This document shows positions 35,863 through 44,170 of a DNA stretch of 64,000 nucleotides, piece by piece; positions within the stretch are counted from its first letter, which is position 1, and every line of letters begins with the position of its first letter. Under the pieces are notes generated by a model that saw only the letters and a program-made list of their open reading frames with translations, was not told the origin of the DNA and made no database searches. The stretch lies in contig NZ_WXTX01000011.1 of NCBI RefSeq assembly GCF_009848685.1, forward strand, positions 1 to 64,000, given 5' to 3'. The position numbers and the translations under genes were made by a program. This stretch comes from Andreprevotia sp. IGB-42 (lineage in GTDB: Bacteria > Pseudomonadota > Gammaproteobacteria > Burkholderiales > Chitinibacteraceae).

Positions 35863-36718
35863 ATGAAGAAAATGCATCACAACCCGCCCCGCCTGCCGCC
35901 TGGCCATCAAGTTCGCCACGCGCGCGCCGGTTGCGCTGTTGTTCCGGCGCGGGCCGACGGATTGGGTGCAATTGATCCGCTGGGATACCGCCAACGATAC
36001 GTTCGAGCTGGGGCAGTGGTTCAGGGGGCGGATTTACGAACAGATGAGTGATCTGTCCGATGATGGCGAATTGTTGCTGTATGTGGCGCGCAAAGGCGGG
36101 CAGCGTACGCTGGATGAACTGGGTTCGGATACCTGGACGGCGATCAGCCGGCCGCCGTATGTGACGGCGCTGGCGTTGTGGCCGCATGCTGGCTATTGCG
36201 GTGGCGGGGTATTCAGCGGGCATCGCGAAGCGCTGCTTTATATCTCCGGCGGGATGTTGCAGGCGCATGCCGGCCATGAGCCGCAAGGCTTGCAGGTGCA
36301 GGCGTACGATCAGCTGGATGAGGCCGCAGTCAACGCACTGGCCGGGCGGCGCAATGCGTGGCGATGGGACGATGGCGAACGCAAACATGGCTGGCAGCTG
36401 ACTGCCCGCCGGGAAAGAACCGCGCCGGATGGCGTATTGCAGCTGATCGCTACGGCGCGGCCGCACAAGGTGCCACGGCAGGTGGTGCGGCCGATCGAGC
36501 AGTTTGTATTGCGCAGCTCGCATGGCGATATACCGCTGGGGGATGCGGATTTTGTCGATTTCGATCAGCGCGGGCGCGTGGTGCTGGCTCGCGGTGGTGA
36601 ACTGTGGCTTTGCGATGAACTGCTGGCCACGCCATTGCGCTGGCGCATGCTGGCGGATTTTTCTGCGCAGCGCCCGCAAACCGGGGCTGCGCCGCAGTGG
36701 GCAACCGTATGGCCGTAG
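35863..36718 (+). pseudogene. Unknown operon protein, frameshifted by a 7-bp tandem duplication
   Basis: The natural reading would be MKKMHHNPPR followed by LAIKFATRAPVALLFRRGPT and continuing to 36718, about 283 residues. CCGCCTG is present twice in tandem (35889-35895 and 35896-35902), which shifts the frame so the N-terminus and body lie in different frames. Removing one copy restores one ORF. No internal start with a ribosome site is seen, only TTG 35939. The body has no motif I recognise. It lies between rtcB and a HEAT-repeat gene, so it is probably an accessory of RNA repair. The state could be a mutation, a phase switch or a sequence error. Confidence 0.7.
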
Positions 36719-36767
36719 CAGCATGCTGCCGGGCTGGTGGCAGCCGGCACCATTGAAAGGATAAGCA

Positions 36768-38192
36768 ATGATGGATCTGAAATTCCGTGCCTGGCTGGAC
36801 AACCTGCTGGGCCAGCCTGCCCGGCACGTGGTGCCGGATACACTGCGCATGCGGCAAAGCAGCCATGAAAACCCGCAACAGGTCTTTGCCGATGTGGCCG
36901 CGCAGCTGCGCATGCTGCCGGGCCGCCTGCACGAACTGGCCGAATCGCGCAGCGGTTACGAGCGCGAGGGTGTGCTGTGTTTTCTGGCCGACAAGATGGA
37001 TACGCGCAGCCTGGCCATCGTGATTGCACGGCTGAATGACTGGGTGCCACAGGTGCGCGCACGCGCTGAGCAGATCTACCGCAGCTACCTGCTTGCCGGG
37101 CGTGTTGATGATCTGCTGGCGTGCATCGACGGCCTATACGGGCTGCAACAGAAGCAACGCGTGGATCATGCTGCGCTGCTGCAGGATACCTATACGCTGC
37201 TGCTGCACCCGCAGCATCTGCCCGGCGTGCGGCAGGCGTTGCAGCGGGGCCGGGGCGGCGCGGCACGCTTTCTGCTGGGCCTGTTGCTGCAGCATACCGA
37301 TATCGCGCAGGCGGCCCGGGAAGGCATGCGCCACAGTGATCCGGCGGTGCGGCAGCAGGCACTGACCGCCGGGGTGCAACTGCCACCGCCGGTGGGCTGG
37401 GCGATCCTGATGGCGGGCTTGACCGACCGCGCACCGGCGGTGCGCAGCCAGGCCATCCGCCTGGTGATGGGCACACCGCTCACCGATAACGACAAGCTGC
37501 AGCTGTGCCAGCGCATGCTGCTGGATATCAGCCTGGGCCCGCGCGAGATCGCCTGCTGGCATGCCGCGCGGCTGGGGCTGGATGTGCGGCGTTTTTATCA
37601 GGAGGCCATCGGCCGCGCGGGTTTGTCGGAGCGCGAACTGATGGTGCTGATGTGGGAGGCCGTGCATTACAAGCTGGCAGAGGGCTTTGCACTGGCGGAA
37701 AAGCACCTCGGCCATCGCCGGGCGCTGGTGCGGCTGGCGGCGATACGCGCATTGCTGGTGCTGGCACCGGAGCGGCGGAGCGAGGTACTGGAGCGAGTAT
37801 GGCTCGATCCATCCCGCAAGCTCAAACGCTATGTGCTGGCGCTGATCGGCGACGGGCTGGCGCTGCAGAGCGATGCGCTGTATCACGCAGCCCACGCGGC
37901 CTGGCTGCGCGACGACAACTGGCTGGCGCTGGCGCTCAGCAAACGCCTGAGTGACTGGCAACATCTTGAGCTGCAACTGGCGCTGCTGGATGAGCCACGG
38001 CTGCAGGCCAGCGTGCTGGCGCAATTGGCCCCGCTGAACCAGCCGTATAACTGGCTGGCTTATGCGCGCCCGTATGGCGACGATCAACAACGCATTGCCG
38101 CACTGCTGCAGCGTGCAGCGGTACGGCAGCAATTGAACACATTACCGCATCTGGTGGCCGGGCTGGCAAAGGCCGGCCTCTGGACCGAATAG
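36768..38192 (+). CDS. HEAT-repeat protein of the RNA-repair operon
   Basis: The 474-residue protein is almost all alpha-helical with repeated helix pairs such as DWVPQVRARAEQIYRSYLLA, SDPAVRQQALTAG, RAPAVRSQAIRLVMGTPL and RRALVRLAAIRALLVLAP. These are HEAT/Armadillo-like repeats used as scaffolds. No catalytic motif is visible. It ends 13 bases before the nucleotidyltransferase gene. A scaffold role for repair factors is inferred. Confidence 0.75.
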   Translation: MMDLKFRAWLDNLLGQPARHVVPDTLRMRQSSHENPQQVFADVAAQLRMLPGRLHELAESRSGYEREGVLCFLADKMDTRSLAIVIARLNDWVPQVRARAEQIYRSYLLAGRVDDLLACIDGLYGLQQKQRVDHAALLQDTYTLLLHPQHLPGVRQALQRGRGGAARFLLGLLLQHTDIAQAAREGMRHSDPAVRQQALTAGVQLPPPVGWAILMAGLTDRAPAVRSQAIRLVMGTPLTDNDKLQLCQRMLLDISLGPREIACWHAARLGLDVRRFYQEAIGRAGLSERELMVLMWEAVHYKLAEGFALAEKHLGHRRALVRLAAIRALLVLAPERRSEVLERVWLDPSRKLKRYVLALIGDGLALQSDALYHAAHAAWLRDDNWLALALSKRLSDWQHLELQLALLDEPRLQASVLAQLAPLNQPYNWLAYARPYGDDQQRIAALLQRAAVRQQLNTLPHLVAGLAKAGLWTE

Positions 38193-38205
38193 GACAGGAA
38201 TAGTC

Positions 38206-39009
38206 ATGACAACCATCCGTTTTGCCCACCCGATCTCGGACGAGATCCGCGCGCGGGTGCTGGCCGAGCTGCAAGCAATCGAGGCGCGCCACGATGTGCA
38301 CGTGCTGTTTGCCTGTGAATCCGGCAGCCGCGGCTGGGGCTTTGCATCGCCCGACAGTGATTACGATGTGCGCTTTCTGTACGTACACAAGCTGGACTGG
38401 TACCTGAAGGTGGAAGCGCAGCGCGACGTGATCGAGCTGCCCATCGACGACGAGCTGGATATCAGCGGCTGGGAGCTGCGCAAGGCATTGCAGCTGCTGC
38501 GTGGCTCCAACCCGACCTTGTTCGAGTGGCTGGATTCACCGGTGATCTACCGCGAGGATGCGGCACTGGCCGCGCAACTGCGCGCGCTGGCGCCGGACTT
38601 CTTCTCGAGCCGCAAGGGCCGCTGGCATTACCTGGCGATGGCGCACAAGAACTTCCGTGGCTACCTGCAAGGCGAGCGCGTGCGGTTGAAGAAGTATCTG
38701 TACGTGATACGCCCGCTGCTGGCCGCGCAATGGGTGGATGCCGGCCGTGGCATGCCGCCGATGCGCTTTGCCGAGCTGGCCGACGCCATGGTGACAGACC
38801 TTACGCTGCGCGATGAAATCAACCAGCTGCTGACGGTGAAGATGAGCACCGGCGAGGCCGAATACGGCGCGCGCTTCCCGCTGATCCACGCGTTCATCGA
38901 GCAAAACCTGAACCTGGATTCGGCCCCGGCCGATTACAAGAAGCCGCAAGGCGACGATGCCGCGCTGGACCGCTTGCTGTTCGATGCCGTGCACGCCGCA
39001 ACGCAGTAA
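38206..39009 (+). CDS. RlaP-type nucleotidyltransferase of RNA-repair pathway
   Basis: The 267-residue enzyme has the polymerase-beta-like nucleotidyltransferase motif ESGSRGWGFASPDSDYDVRF, with Gly-Ser at 40-41 and metal ligands Asp52 and Asp54. The family (RlaP) accompanies RtcB and other RNA ligases and is thought to modify RNA ends. A likely substrate is damaged tRNA or similar RNA. It is encoded directly before rtcA. Confidence 0.85.
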   Translation: MTTIRFAHPISDEIRARVLAELQAIEARHDVHVLFACESGSRGWGFASPDSDYDVRFLYVHKLDWYLKVEAQRDVIELPIDDELDISGWELRKALQLLRGSNPTLFEWLDSPVIYREDAALAAQLRALAPDFFSSRKGRWHYLAMAHKNFRGYLQGERVRLKKYLYVIRPLLAAQWVDAGRGMPPMRFAELADAMVTDLTLRDEINQLLTVKMSTGEAEYGARFPLIHAFIEQNLNLDSAPADYKKPQGDDAALDRLLFDAVHAATQ

Positions 39010-39072
39010 AAAAATAGACACTCCGCCGCCGTAGCCCCCGGGCTGCGGTGGCGATCACCACAAAAGAACCAG

Positions 39073-40131
39073 ATGAATACCCAAGACTGGATAGAACTCG
39101 ACGGCGCTGCAGGTGAAGGCGGCGGGCAGGTGCTGCGCACCGCGCTGACTTTGGCCATGATCACTGGCAAGCCGTTCCGTATCGAACACATCCGCGCCAA
39201 ACGCAATAAACCCGGCCTGCTACGCCAGCACCTGACGGCGGTGCAGGCAGCCGCCACCATTTCCGGTGCAACCGTAACCGGCGCGTTGGCTGGCTCGCAA
39301 AGCCTGAGCTTTGTACCCGGTGCTATCCGCGGCGGCGATTACCAGTTTGCCATCGGCACGGCAGGCAGCTGCACGCTGGTGCTGCAGACCGTGCTGCCAG
39401 CGTTGTGGTTTGCCGATGCACCCAGCACCGTTACGGTCAGCGGCGGCACGCACAACAAGGCCGCGCCGCCTGCCGACTTTTTGATCCGCAGCTGGGCGCC
39501 GCTGGTGGCGCGCATGGGCGTGCAACAAACACTGGCACTGCAGCGGCATGGTTTTTACCCGGCCGGTGGCGGTGAGGTACACGCCAGCGTGCAACCCATC
39601 ACCGCGCTGACCCCGCTTACTTTGCTTGAACGCGGCGCGCTGCAGCAGCTGAAAGCCGAAGCCATCGTTGCCGGGGTGAGCTACAGCATCGCCAAGCGCG
39701 AGCTGGATCAGCTGGCCAAGCGGCTGACCGATAGTGCCGTGCCGCTGCAAAGCGAGGTGCGCGAGCTGTCGGCGATTGAAGGCCCGGGCAATGCACTGCT
39801 GTGCGATGTGGTACACGAGCAGGTGACGGAAGTGTTCACCGGTTTTGGCGAGCGCGGTGTGTCGTCCGAAGCCGTCGCCAATCATGTGGGCGGCCATGTG
39901 CGTGGCTATCTGGCCAGCGGCGCTGCGGTGGGGGAGTACCTGGCTGATCAGTTGTTGTTGCCGCTGGCGCTGGCTGGGGGCGGGGCGTTTACCGCGGCTA
40001 CGGCGTCGTCGCATCTGCTGACCAATATCGGGGTGATCGAGCGGTTTTTGGCATTAAAGATACAAGTGACCCAGAGTGATAATGGTGTGGTACAGATTGC
40101 CTTGGGAAAACAGGGCATCGTTATCAAGTGA
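39073..40131 (+). CDS. rtcA: RNA 3'-terminal phosphate cyclase
   Basis: The 352-residue enzyme converts RNA 3'-phosphate to 2',3'-cyclic phosphate with ATP, making ends for RtcB. Characteristic blocks are DGAAGEGGGQVLRTALTLA near the N-terminus, RAKRNKPGLLRQHLTAV, FYPAGGGEV, and the adenylated His314 in ASSHLLTNI. It ends the plus-strand repair operon. Confidence 0.97.
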   Translation: MNTQDWIELDGAAGEGGGQVLRTALTLAMITGKPFRIEHIRAKRNKPGLLRQHLTAVQAAATISGATVTGALAGSQSLSFVPGAIRGGDYQFAIGTAGSCTLVLQTVLPALWFADAPSTVTVSGGTHNKAAPPADFLIRSWAPLVARMGVQQTLALQRHGFYPAGGGEVHASVQPITALTPLTLLERGALQQLKAEAIVAGVSYSIAKRELDQLAKRLTDSAVPLQSEVRELSAIEGPGNALLCDVVHEQVTEVFTGFGERGVSSEAVANHVGGHVRGYLASGAAVGEYLADQLLLPLALAGGGAFTAATASSHLLTNIGVIERFLALKIQVTQSDNGVVQIALGKQGIVIK

Positions 40132-40244
40132 CTTCAATCTGATTTTTGAAGTATTACCTATTTCATGTACGGATCCCCTGGCAATAAAGAGTGGATGCGC
40201 GGGGATATATTTTTCTCTGTTTGTGAAATTTGATTTAAAAATGG

Positions 40245-41888
40245 ATGATTATGTACAGTTATTTGAGAGGCTTGTTTTTGTCGAAAAAGGAAGTTGCTTC
40301 CGAAGTGATAATCCCCAAGCCGTGGGATGCCGATCGGCAAAGTATTTATCAGTTTCTCAATTCATTCCCCCGTGAGAAGGGCAAACCGCTTCCGGACGAG
40401 GCTGGCATTTTGCCTGATGAGGCGATTGTTCATGCAAAATCCGGTAACGGCATGCGCTGGGCTAGTGGCGCTATGGATGGTGCTTTTGGACATCATGCAG
40501 GCAGCGCACCGGACCAATCAAATGTCGATGCGATCTACAATGCTTTGCACTCAGCCACGCTGAACCCTTCGGCTGCGAATATCAAGACTTTATATATACT
40601 GATAGCGGATGACAATGTGCTCAATATTGCCGATGCTCTCCTGAGTCAGATATGTGTGAAAAAATCTTTACCGCTTATCAAGCTTCAAACGCTAACGCTC
40701 TGGCTGGCCAGAGAAAGCCCTGATCGAGGGGCGGTCAAGCTGGCGGTCGCTTTACTTGGCATGTTTTCCTCTGCTGCTGATATCGATCTTTTGATGACAT
40801 TGGGTCTGCATGAGGAGTTCACGCTTTTTGCTGCGGTTGCATTGGGTAATGCACTTGAGGAGTCTGAGGCGGAGGCCGCTTGGTGGGAACTTGCTAAATG
40901 CGTTGATGGTTGGGGACGTATCCATCTGGTAGAGCGGCTAGCCCAGACCAAATGCACTGGTATTCAAAACTGGCTGTTGCGCGAAGGCTACGCCAATAGC
41001 GTGATGCATGAGTACCTTGCATACGATTGCGCCGTAGGTGGAAATCTGGAGGCCGCACTTGGTATCGAGAATATCGACGATGCCCTGCTATTAGGGGCTG
41101 GAGATATTATACAAGCGCTCATTAACGGCGGGCCTGCACAAGACATGACCGATTACGAGGGCGGTGCCGCTGTCATTCAACTGTACTTGGGGCATTTGCA
41201 ACGTAGCCGCATACGGAGCGTTGAGCCTATCCTTGCGGCGCAAGCAGTGATCTTCTTTATTGAGCAGCCACGAGAGTGGGAGGTGCTGGAGGCCTATGGA
41301 TGGAAGAATTCCGCTCGCCAGCGCATCGTTGATTCTGCAAAAGAGATACTGAAAGAAAAGCATTGGGCTCTTATGGTTCAGGATCAGTTGCAAGCAGAAG
41401 ATAGCGTTTCATTCTGGAGTGCGGCCAGAGCCGCAGAAGTGCTGGGCGATGACCCGTGGGAGCAACGCTTTTGCCACCAGCAGAATGGCCGTAGCGAACA
41501 GTGGTATGACCTGATGAGGACCGACGATGCAAACCGGGTGCAGCGTGTTATCGACTTGGCTGTCAAGCAGCTCGATCTCGAAAAAATAGCAACGGGTCCG
41601 GCGGCAGAACTGGGTCTTGGACCAGATTATCGTTGCCACACAGCGCTTGATTTTATTCTCCAGTCGTTGGACCGGTTTCCCGGTTTGGGTTGGGGGCTGA
41701 TCGATGCTGGTTTACGTAGCCCGGTGACCCGGAACCGTAACATGGCACTACGTGCGCTAGCCGGCTGGGGGCAAGCTAATTGGCCTGCGAATACCAAGCA
41801 AGTGCTTGAGGCTGCACGTTCGAAAGAGCCCGAGTCGAGGGTGAAAGAGAATATTGAAAACGTCTTGGCCGGCCGCGAAATGGCGTAA
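40245..41888 (+). CDS. Large helical protein of unknown function (HEAT-like)
   Basis: The 547-residue protein is mostly alpha-helical with weak HEAT-like repeats (NMALRALAGWGQANWPANT near the end, and DRGAVKLAVALLGMFSSAAD). No catalytic motif or membrane segment is seen. Base composition is lower in GC than the rtc genes, and 113 bases separate it from rtcA, so it may be an independent or later addition. ATG 40251 is an equally possible start. Confidence 0.6.
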   Translation: MIMYSYLRGLFLSKKEVASEVIIPKPWDADRQSIYQFLNSFPREKGKPLPDEAGILPDEAIVHAKSGNGMRWASGAMDGAFGHHAGSAPDQSNVDAIYNALHSATLNPSAANIKTLYILIADDNVLNIADALLSQICVKKSLPLIKLQTLTLWLARESPDRGAVKLAVALLGMFSSAADIDLLMTLGLHEEFTLFAAVALGNALEESEAEAAWWELAKCVDGWGRIHLVERLAQTKCTGIQNWLLREGYANSVMHEYLAYDCAVGGNLEAALGIENIDDALLLGAGDIIQALINGGPAQDMTDYEGGAAVIQLYLGHLQRSRIRSVEPILAAQAVIFFIEQPREWEVLEAYGWKNSARQRIVDSAKEILKEKHWALMVQDQLQAEDSVSFWSAARAAEVLGDDPWEQRFCHQQNGRSEQWYDLMRTDDANRVQRVIDLAVKQLDLEKIATGPAAELGLGPDYRCHTALDFILQSLDRFPGLGWGLIDAGLRSPVTRNRNMALRALAGWGQANWPANTKQVLEAARSKEPESRVKENIENVLAGREMA

Positions 41889-41921
41889 TGCGCTGTTAAG
41901 TAGCCGTGTTCGGTCATAGGC

Positions 41922-42536
41922 TCAAGCCGCTTCAAACTTCATCCCCCTGAACACCCGCGCCGGATTACCGCGCTCTACCTCGAAGTGCAGTTGCCGGCGT
42001 TCGGCGCGCTGGGCGGCGTTGCTGGCGGCTTGTTGTTCGGCCAGCTTGTGAGCGATCAGCGCGATGGCCAGCCGCTTGTTGGCGTGCTGGCTGCGCTCGG
42101 TCTGTACGCGCACGCTGATGCCGCTGGCCACGTGCGTGGCGCGGATGGCGGATTCGGTCTTGTTTACGTGCTGGCCGCCGGGGCCGCCAGCCTTGCAGGC
42201 TTCGAAGCGGATTTCGCTTTCCAGCTGCCGGGCCGGCGCCGCGCATTGCGCAATGCCGATGAACCAGTTCTTGCGCGCGTGGCGCGGGCGGAACGGGCTG
42301 GCGCAGGTCCATTGCAGCGTGCCCAGCCATTGCCGCGCCAGTGCTTCCGCACCGTCCCCCTCCAGGCTGAGCAGTGCAGAACGCAGCGTGCCGGGCTCGT
42401 CGCCCGGTTCTTCCTCCAGCAGGCTGCTGTGAATACCGGCGTGGTCCGCCTCCCGCGCCAGCCGGGCCAGCGCCTTCACCACGGCCAGCTGGCATTCGGC
42501 CGGGCCGTGCGCGGCAGAGAGTTGCAGCAAGATCAT
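41922..42536 (-). CDS. prfH: Release-factor homologue PrfH
   Basis: The 204-residue protein is a class I release-factor relative that keeps the peptidyl-hydrolysis GGQ motif (GGPGGQHVNKTESAIR, GGQ at 120-122) but lacks a stop-codon-reading domain. PrfH is thought to free nascent chains from ribosomes with damaged decoding centres so that RtcB2 can reseal 16S rRNA. The start overlaps the rtcB2 stop by four bases. Confidence 0.93.
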   Translation of the reverse strand: MILLQLSAAHGPAECQLAVVKALARLAREADHAGIHSSLLEEEPGDEPGTLRSALLSLEGDGAEALARQWLGTLQWTCASPFRPRHARKNWFIGIAQCAAPARQLESEIRFEACKAGGPGGQHVNKTESAIRATHVASGISVRVQTERSQHANKRLAIALIAHKLAEQQAASNAAQRAERRQLHFEVERGNPARVFRGMKFEAA

Positions 42537-43678
42537 CGGCAGCACTCCCCGCTGGTCTTGTACGTCAGCAGCGGTGCCAGCCGTGCCAGCTTGCGCAGCA
42601 GGCCGGCTTGCTCCAGCGCATCCACCACGCTGTCGATGGCCTTGTAGGCTTCGGGGGCTTCTTCGTACAGCAAGTCGCGGTCTTCGCAGATCACGTGGCC
42701 GCCCAGCCGGGTGCGGGTGAGCTGGGCTGCGGTGTAACGCCGTTCCAGCCGGCCCTTGCAGTCCTTGCGCGCCCATTTGCGGCCGGCACCGTGCGCCAGC
42801 GAATACAGGCTATCCAGCCCCGCTTCCGCCACCGGTTGTACCAGGTAGCTGTAATCCCCGCGCGAACCCGGTATCACCACCGCGCCCACGTCGGCCGGTG
42901 TGGCGCCCTTGCGGTGCAGCCAGCCATCCTCGCCGGCGATGCGGGCAGGGCTGACCAGGTTGTGGTTGATGTCCAGCACGCAGCGGCCGTCACTGCGCCA
43001 GCGTGCCAGCATGCGCCGGGCGATCAGTGCGCGGTTGGCTTCGGCAAAGCGCAGCGCGTTGTCGTGCCGTGCCAGATAGGCAGTGCACTCGGCGCTGCCC
43101 AGCGTCAGCGGGTTATGGCCGTGCGCGATCATGTGCAGTTCCAGAATGGCCTGCCCCAGCCCGCGCGATCCGCTGTGCACCAGCAGTTGCAAATGGCTTG
43201 CATCCAGCCCCAGTGCCGCGACGGCATCGGCATCGAAGATGGTTTCCAGCCTTTGCACTTCGGCAAAGTGATTGCCGCTGCCGATAGTGCCCAAGGCGGC
43301 GGTGTAATCGGCATCGGCCAGCTGCAATGCATCGATCTGCGCTTGCCAGCTGCCGTCCAGCGGGCAATCGATGCTGCCCAGTTGCTTGGCCAGCTTGGCG
43401 GCGCTGCTGCGGCGCGCATCCAGCCCGGTTTGCCACAGCGCCATGCCGCAGCCGATATCGCTGCCGATCAGCGCCGGATAGATCTGGCCGGTGGAGAAAA
43501 ATGCTGCGCCCACCGGGTAGCCGCGGCCGGGGTGCAGGTCAGGCATGCCGGCCACGCGGCGCATGCCCGGCAGTGTTGCTGTGTGTTTGAGTTGGCGAAG
43601 TGCTTCGCCTTCGATCCAGGTATCGGCCGTGGCGCACAAAGTGACGCCGTCAGCCAGGTATTGCATGGCATTGCCCAT
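42533..43678 (-). CDS. rtcB2: RtcB2-type RNA ligase paired with PrfH
   Basis: The 381-residue RtcB paralogue is clearly different from the first one. It has PGMRRVAGMPDLHPGRGYPV, IGSDIGCGMALWQTG with Cys77, GTIGSGNHFAEVQ, LLVHSGSRGLGQ, DINHNLVSP and AHGAGRKWARKDC. Paired with prfH it is known to protect against colicin E3-type cleavage of 16S rRNA. It is transcribed away from fusA-like gene and separated from it by a terminator. Confidence 0.93.
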   Translation of the reverse strand: MGNAMQYLADGVTLCATADTWIEGEALRQLKHTATLPGMRRVAGMPDLHPGRGYPVGAAFFSTGQIYPALIGSDIGCGMALWQTGLDARRSSAAKLAKQLGSIDCPLDGSWQAQIDALQLADADYTAALGTIGSGNHFAEVQRLETIFDADAVAALGLDASHLQLLVHSGSRGLGQAILELHMIAHGHNPLTLGSAECTAYLARHDNALRFAEANRALIARRMLARWRSDGRCVLDINHNLVSPARIAGEDGWLHRKGATPADVGAVVIPGSRGDYSYLVQPVAEAGLDSLYSLAHGAGRKWARKDCKGRLERRYTAAQLTRTRLGGHVICEDRDLLYEEAPEAYKAIDSVVDALEQAGLLRKLARLAPLLTYKTSGECCR

Positions 43679-44082
43679 GGTGTATTCCGTTCAAAGATGA
43701 AAAGAAATGCAGAACGGCAGGCCGTAGCCCGGGGCAGATGCAGAAGATTCAGAGTGTGGTCGGAAAGACCTGAGAAATCTGGCGCGATAAACCCGGACTA
43801 CAGCCCGCGAAGGGAGGAATGGCAGCGGAACATCATGGTGTTTTCCTCCTTGAGGCGTAGGGGGTGAATCGGAAAGGTGGCGGAAGGTAACATGCGGCGA
43901 TTTGCGCTGGCAAAGGGGCTGTGGCGTTTTTGCAACGGCCATGCGTGGGCAGGCAACGGCGCGGCCGTTGGCGCTGGCCCGCGCTGATTTCACCCCAGCC
44001 AAGCTGCAACGCATCTGCCGCCTTGCCGCCCGGATGGTTTGCCAGGATGGCCACACCCATCCCTCGCGCAAAGGCTTCGCCC
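43679..44082 (-). promoter_or_regulatory. Upstream region of rtcB2-prfH
   Basis: The stretch has no convincing full gene. It contains a minimal ORF with an excellent ribosome site (43836 to 43798) and GC-rich inverted sequences (TAGCCCGGG, CCCGGACTA) between that ORF and rtcB2. I see no -24/-12 sigma-54 motif, so the second module is probably not under RtcR. The promoter must lie upstream of 43850. Confidence 0.4.
43798..43836 (-). CDS. Candidate 12-codon leader peptide before rtcB2
   Basis: AAGGAGG lies eight bases upstream of ATG 43836, followed by MMFRCHSSLRGL and a stop. Such a strong ribosome site with such a short frame suggests a leader peptide. A GC-rich inverted repeat (CCCGG...CCGGG type) lies downstream before rtcB2, which would fit attenuation. 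It may equally be chance. Confidence 0.3.
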   Translation of the reverse strand: MMFRCHSSLRGL

Positions 44083-44113
44083 AAAGAAAAAGGCGGGCAC
44101 CAGGTGCCCGCCT
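44083..44113 (-). terminator. Terminator after the EF-G-like gene
   Basis: On the minus strand AGGCGGGCAC and GTGCCCGCCT pair with a short loop and are followed by TTTTTCTTT. It stands 58 bases after the EF-G stop. Confidence 0.9.
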
Positions 44114-44170
44114 TCAGTTGGCCCGAAGGCCGTTTACTACCTTGTTGCAACTGCATGCATCGCGGCTGGC

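Noticed and set aside
39010-39072. GC-rich inverted repeat before rtcA as a terminator
   Set aside because: CCGTAGCCC/GGGCTGCGG can pair, but no T-run follows and the flanking genes form one operon; similar GTAGCCCGGG pieces occur near 43725, so it may be a dispersed repeat.
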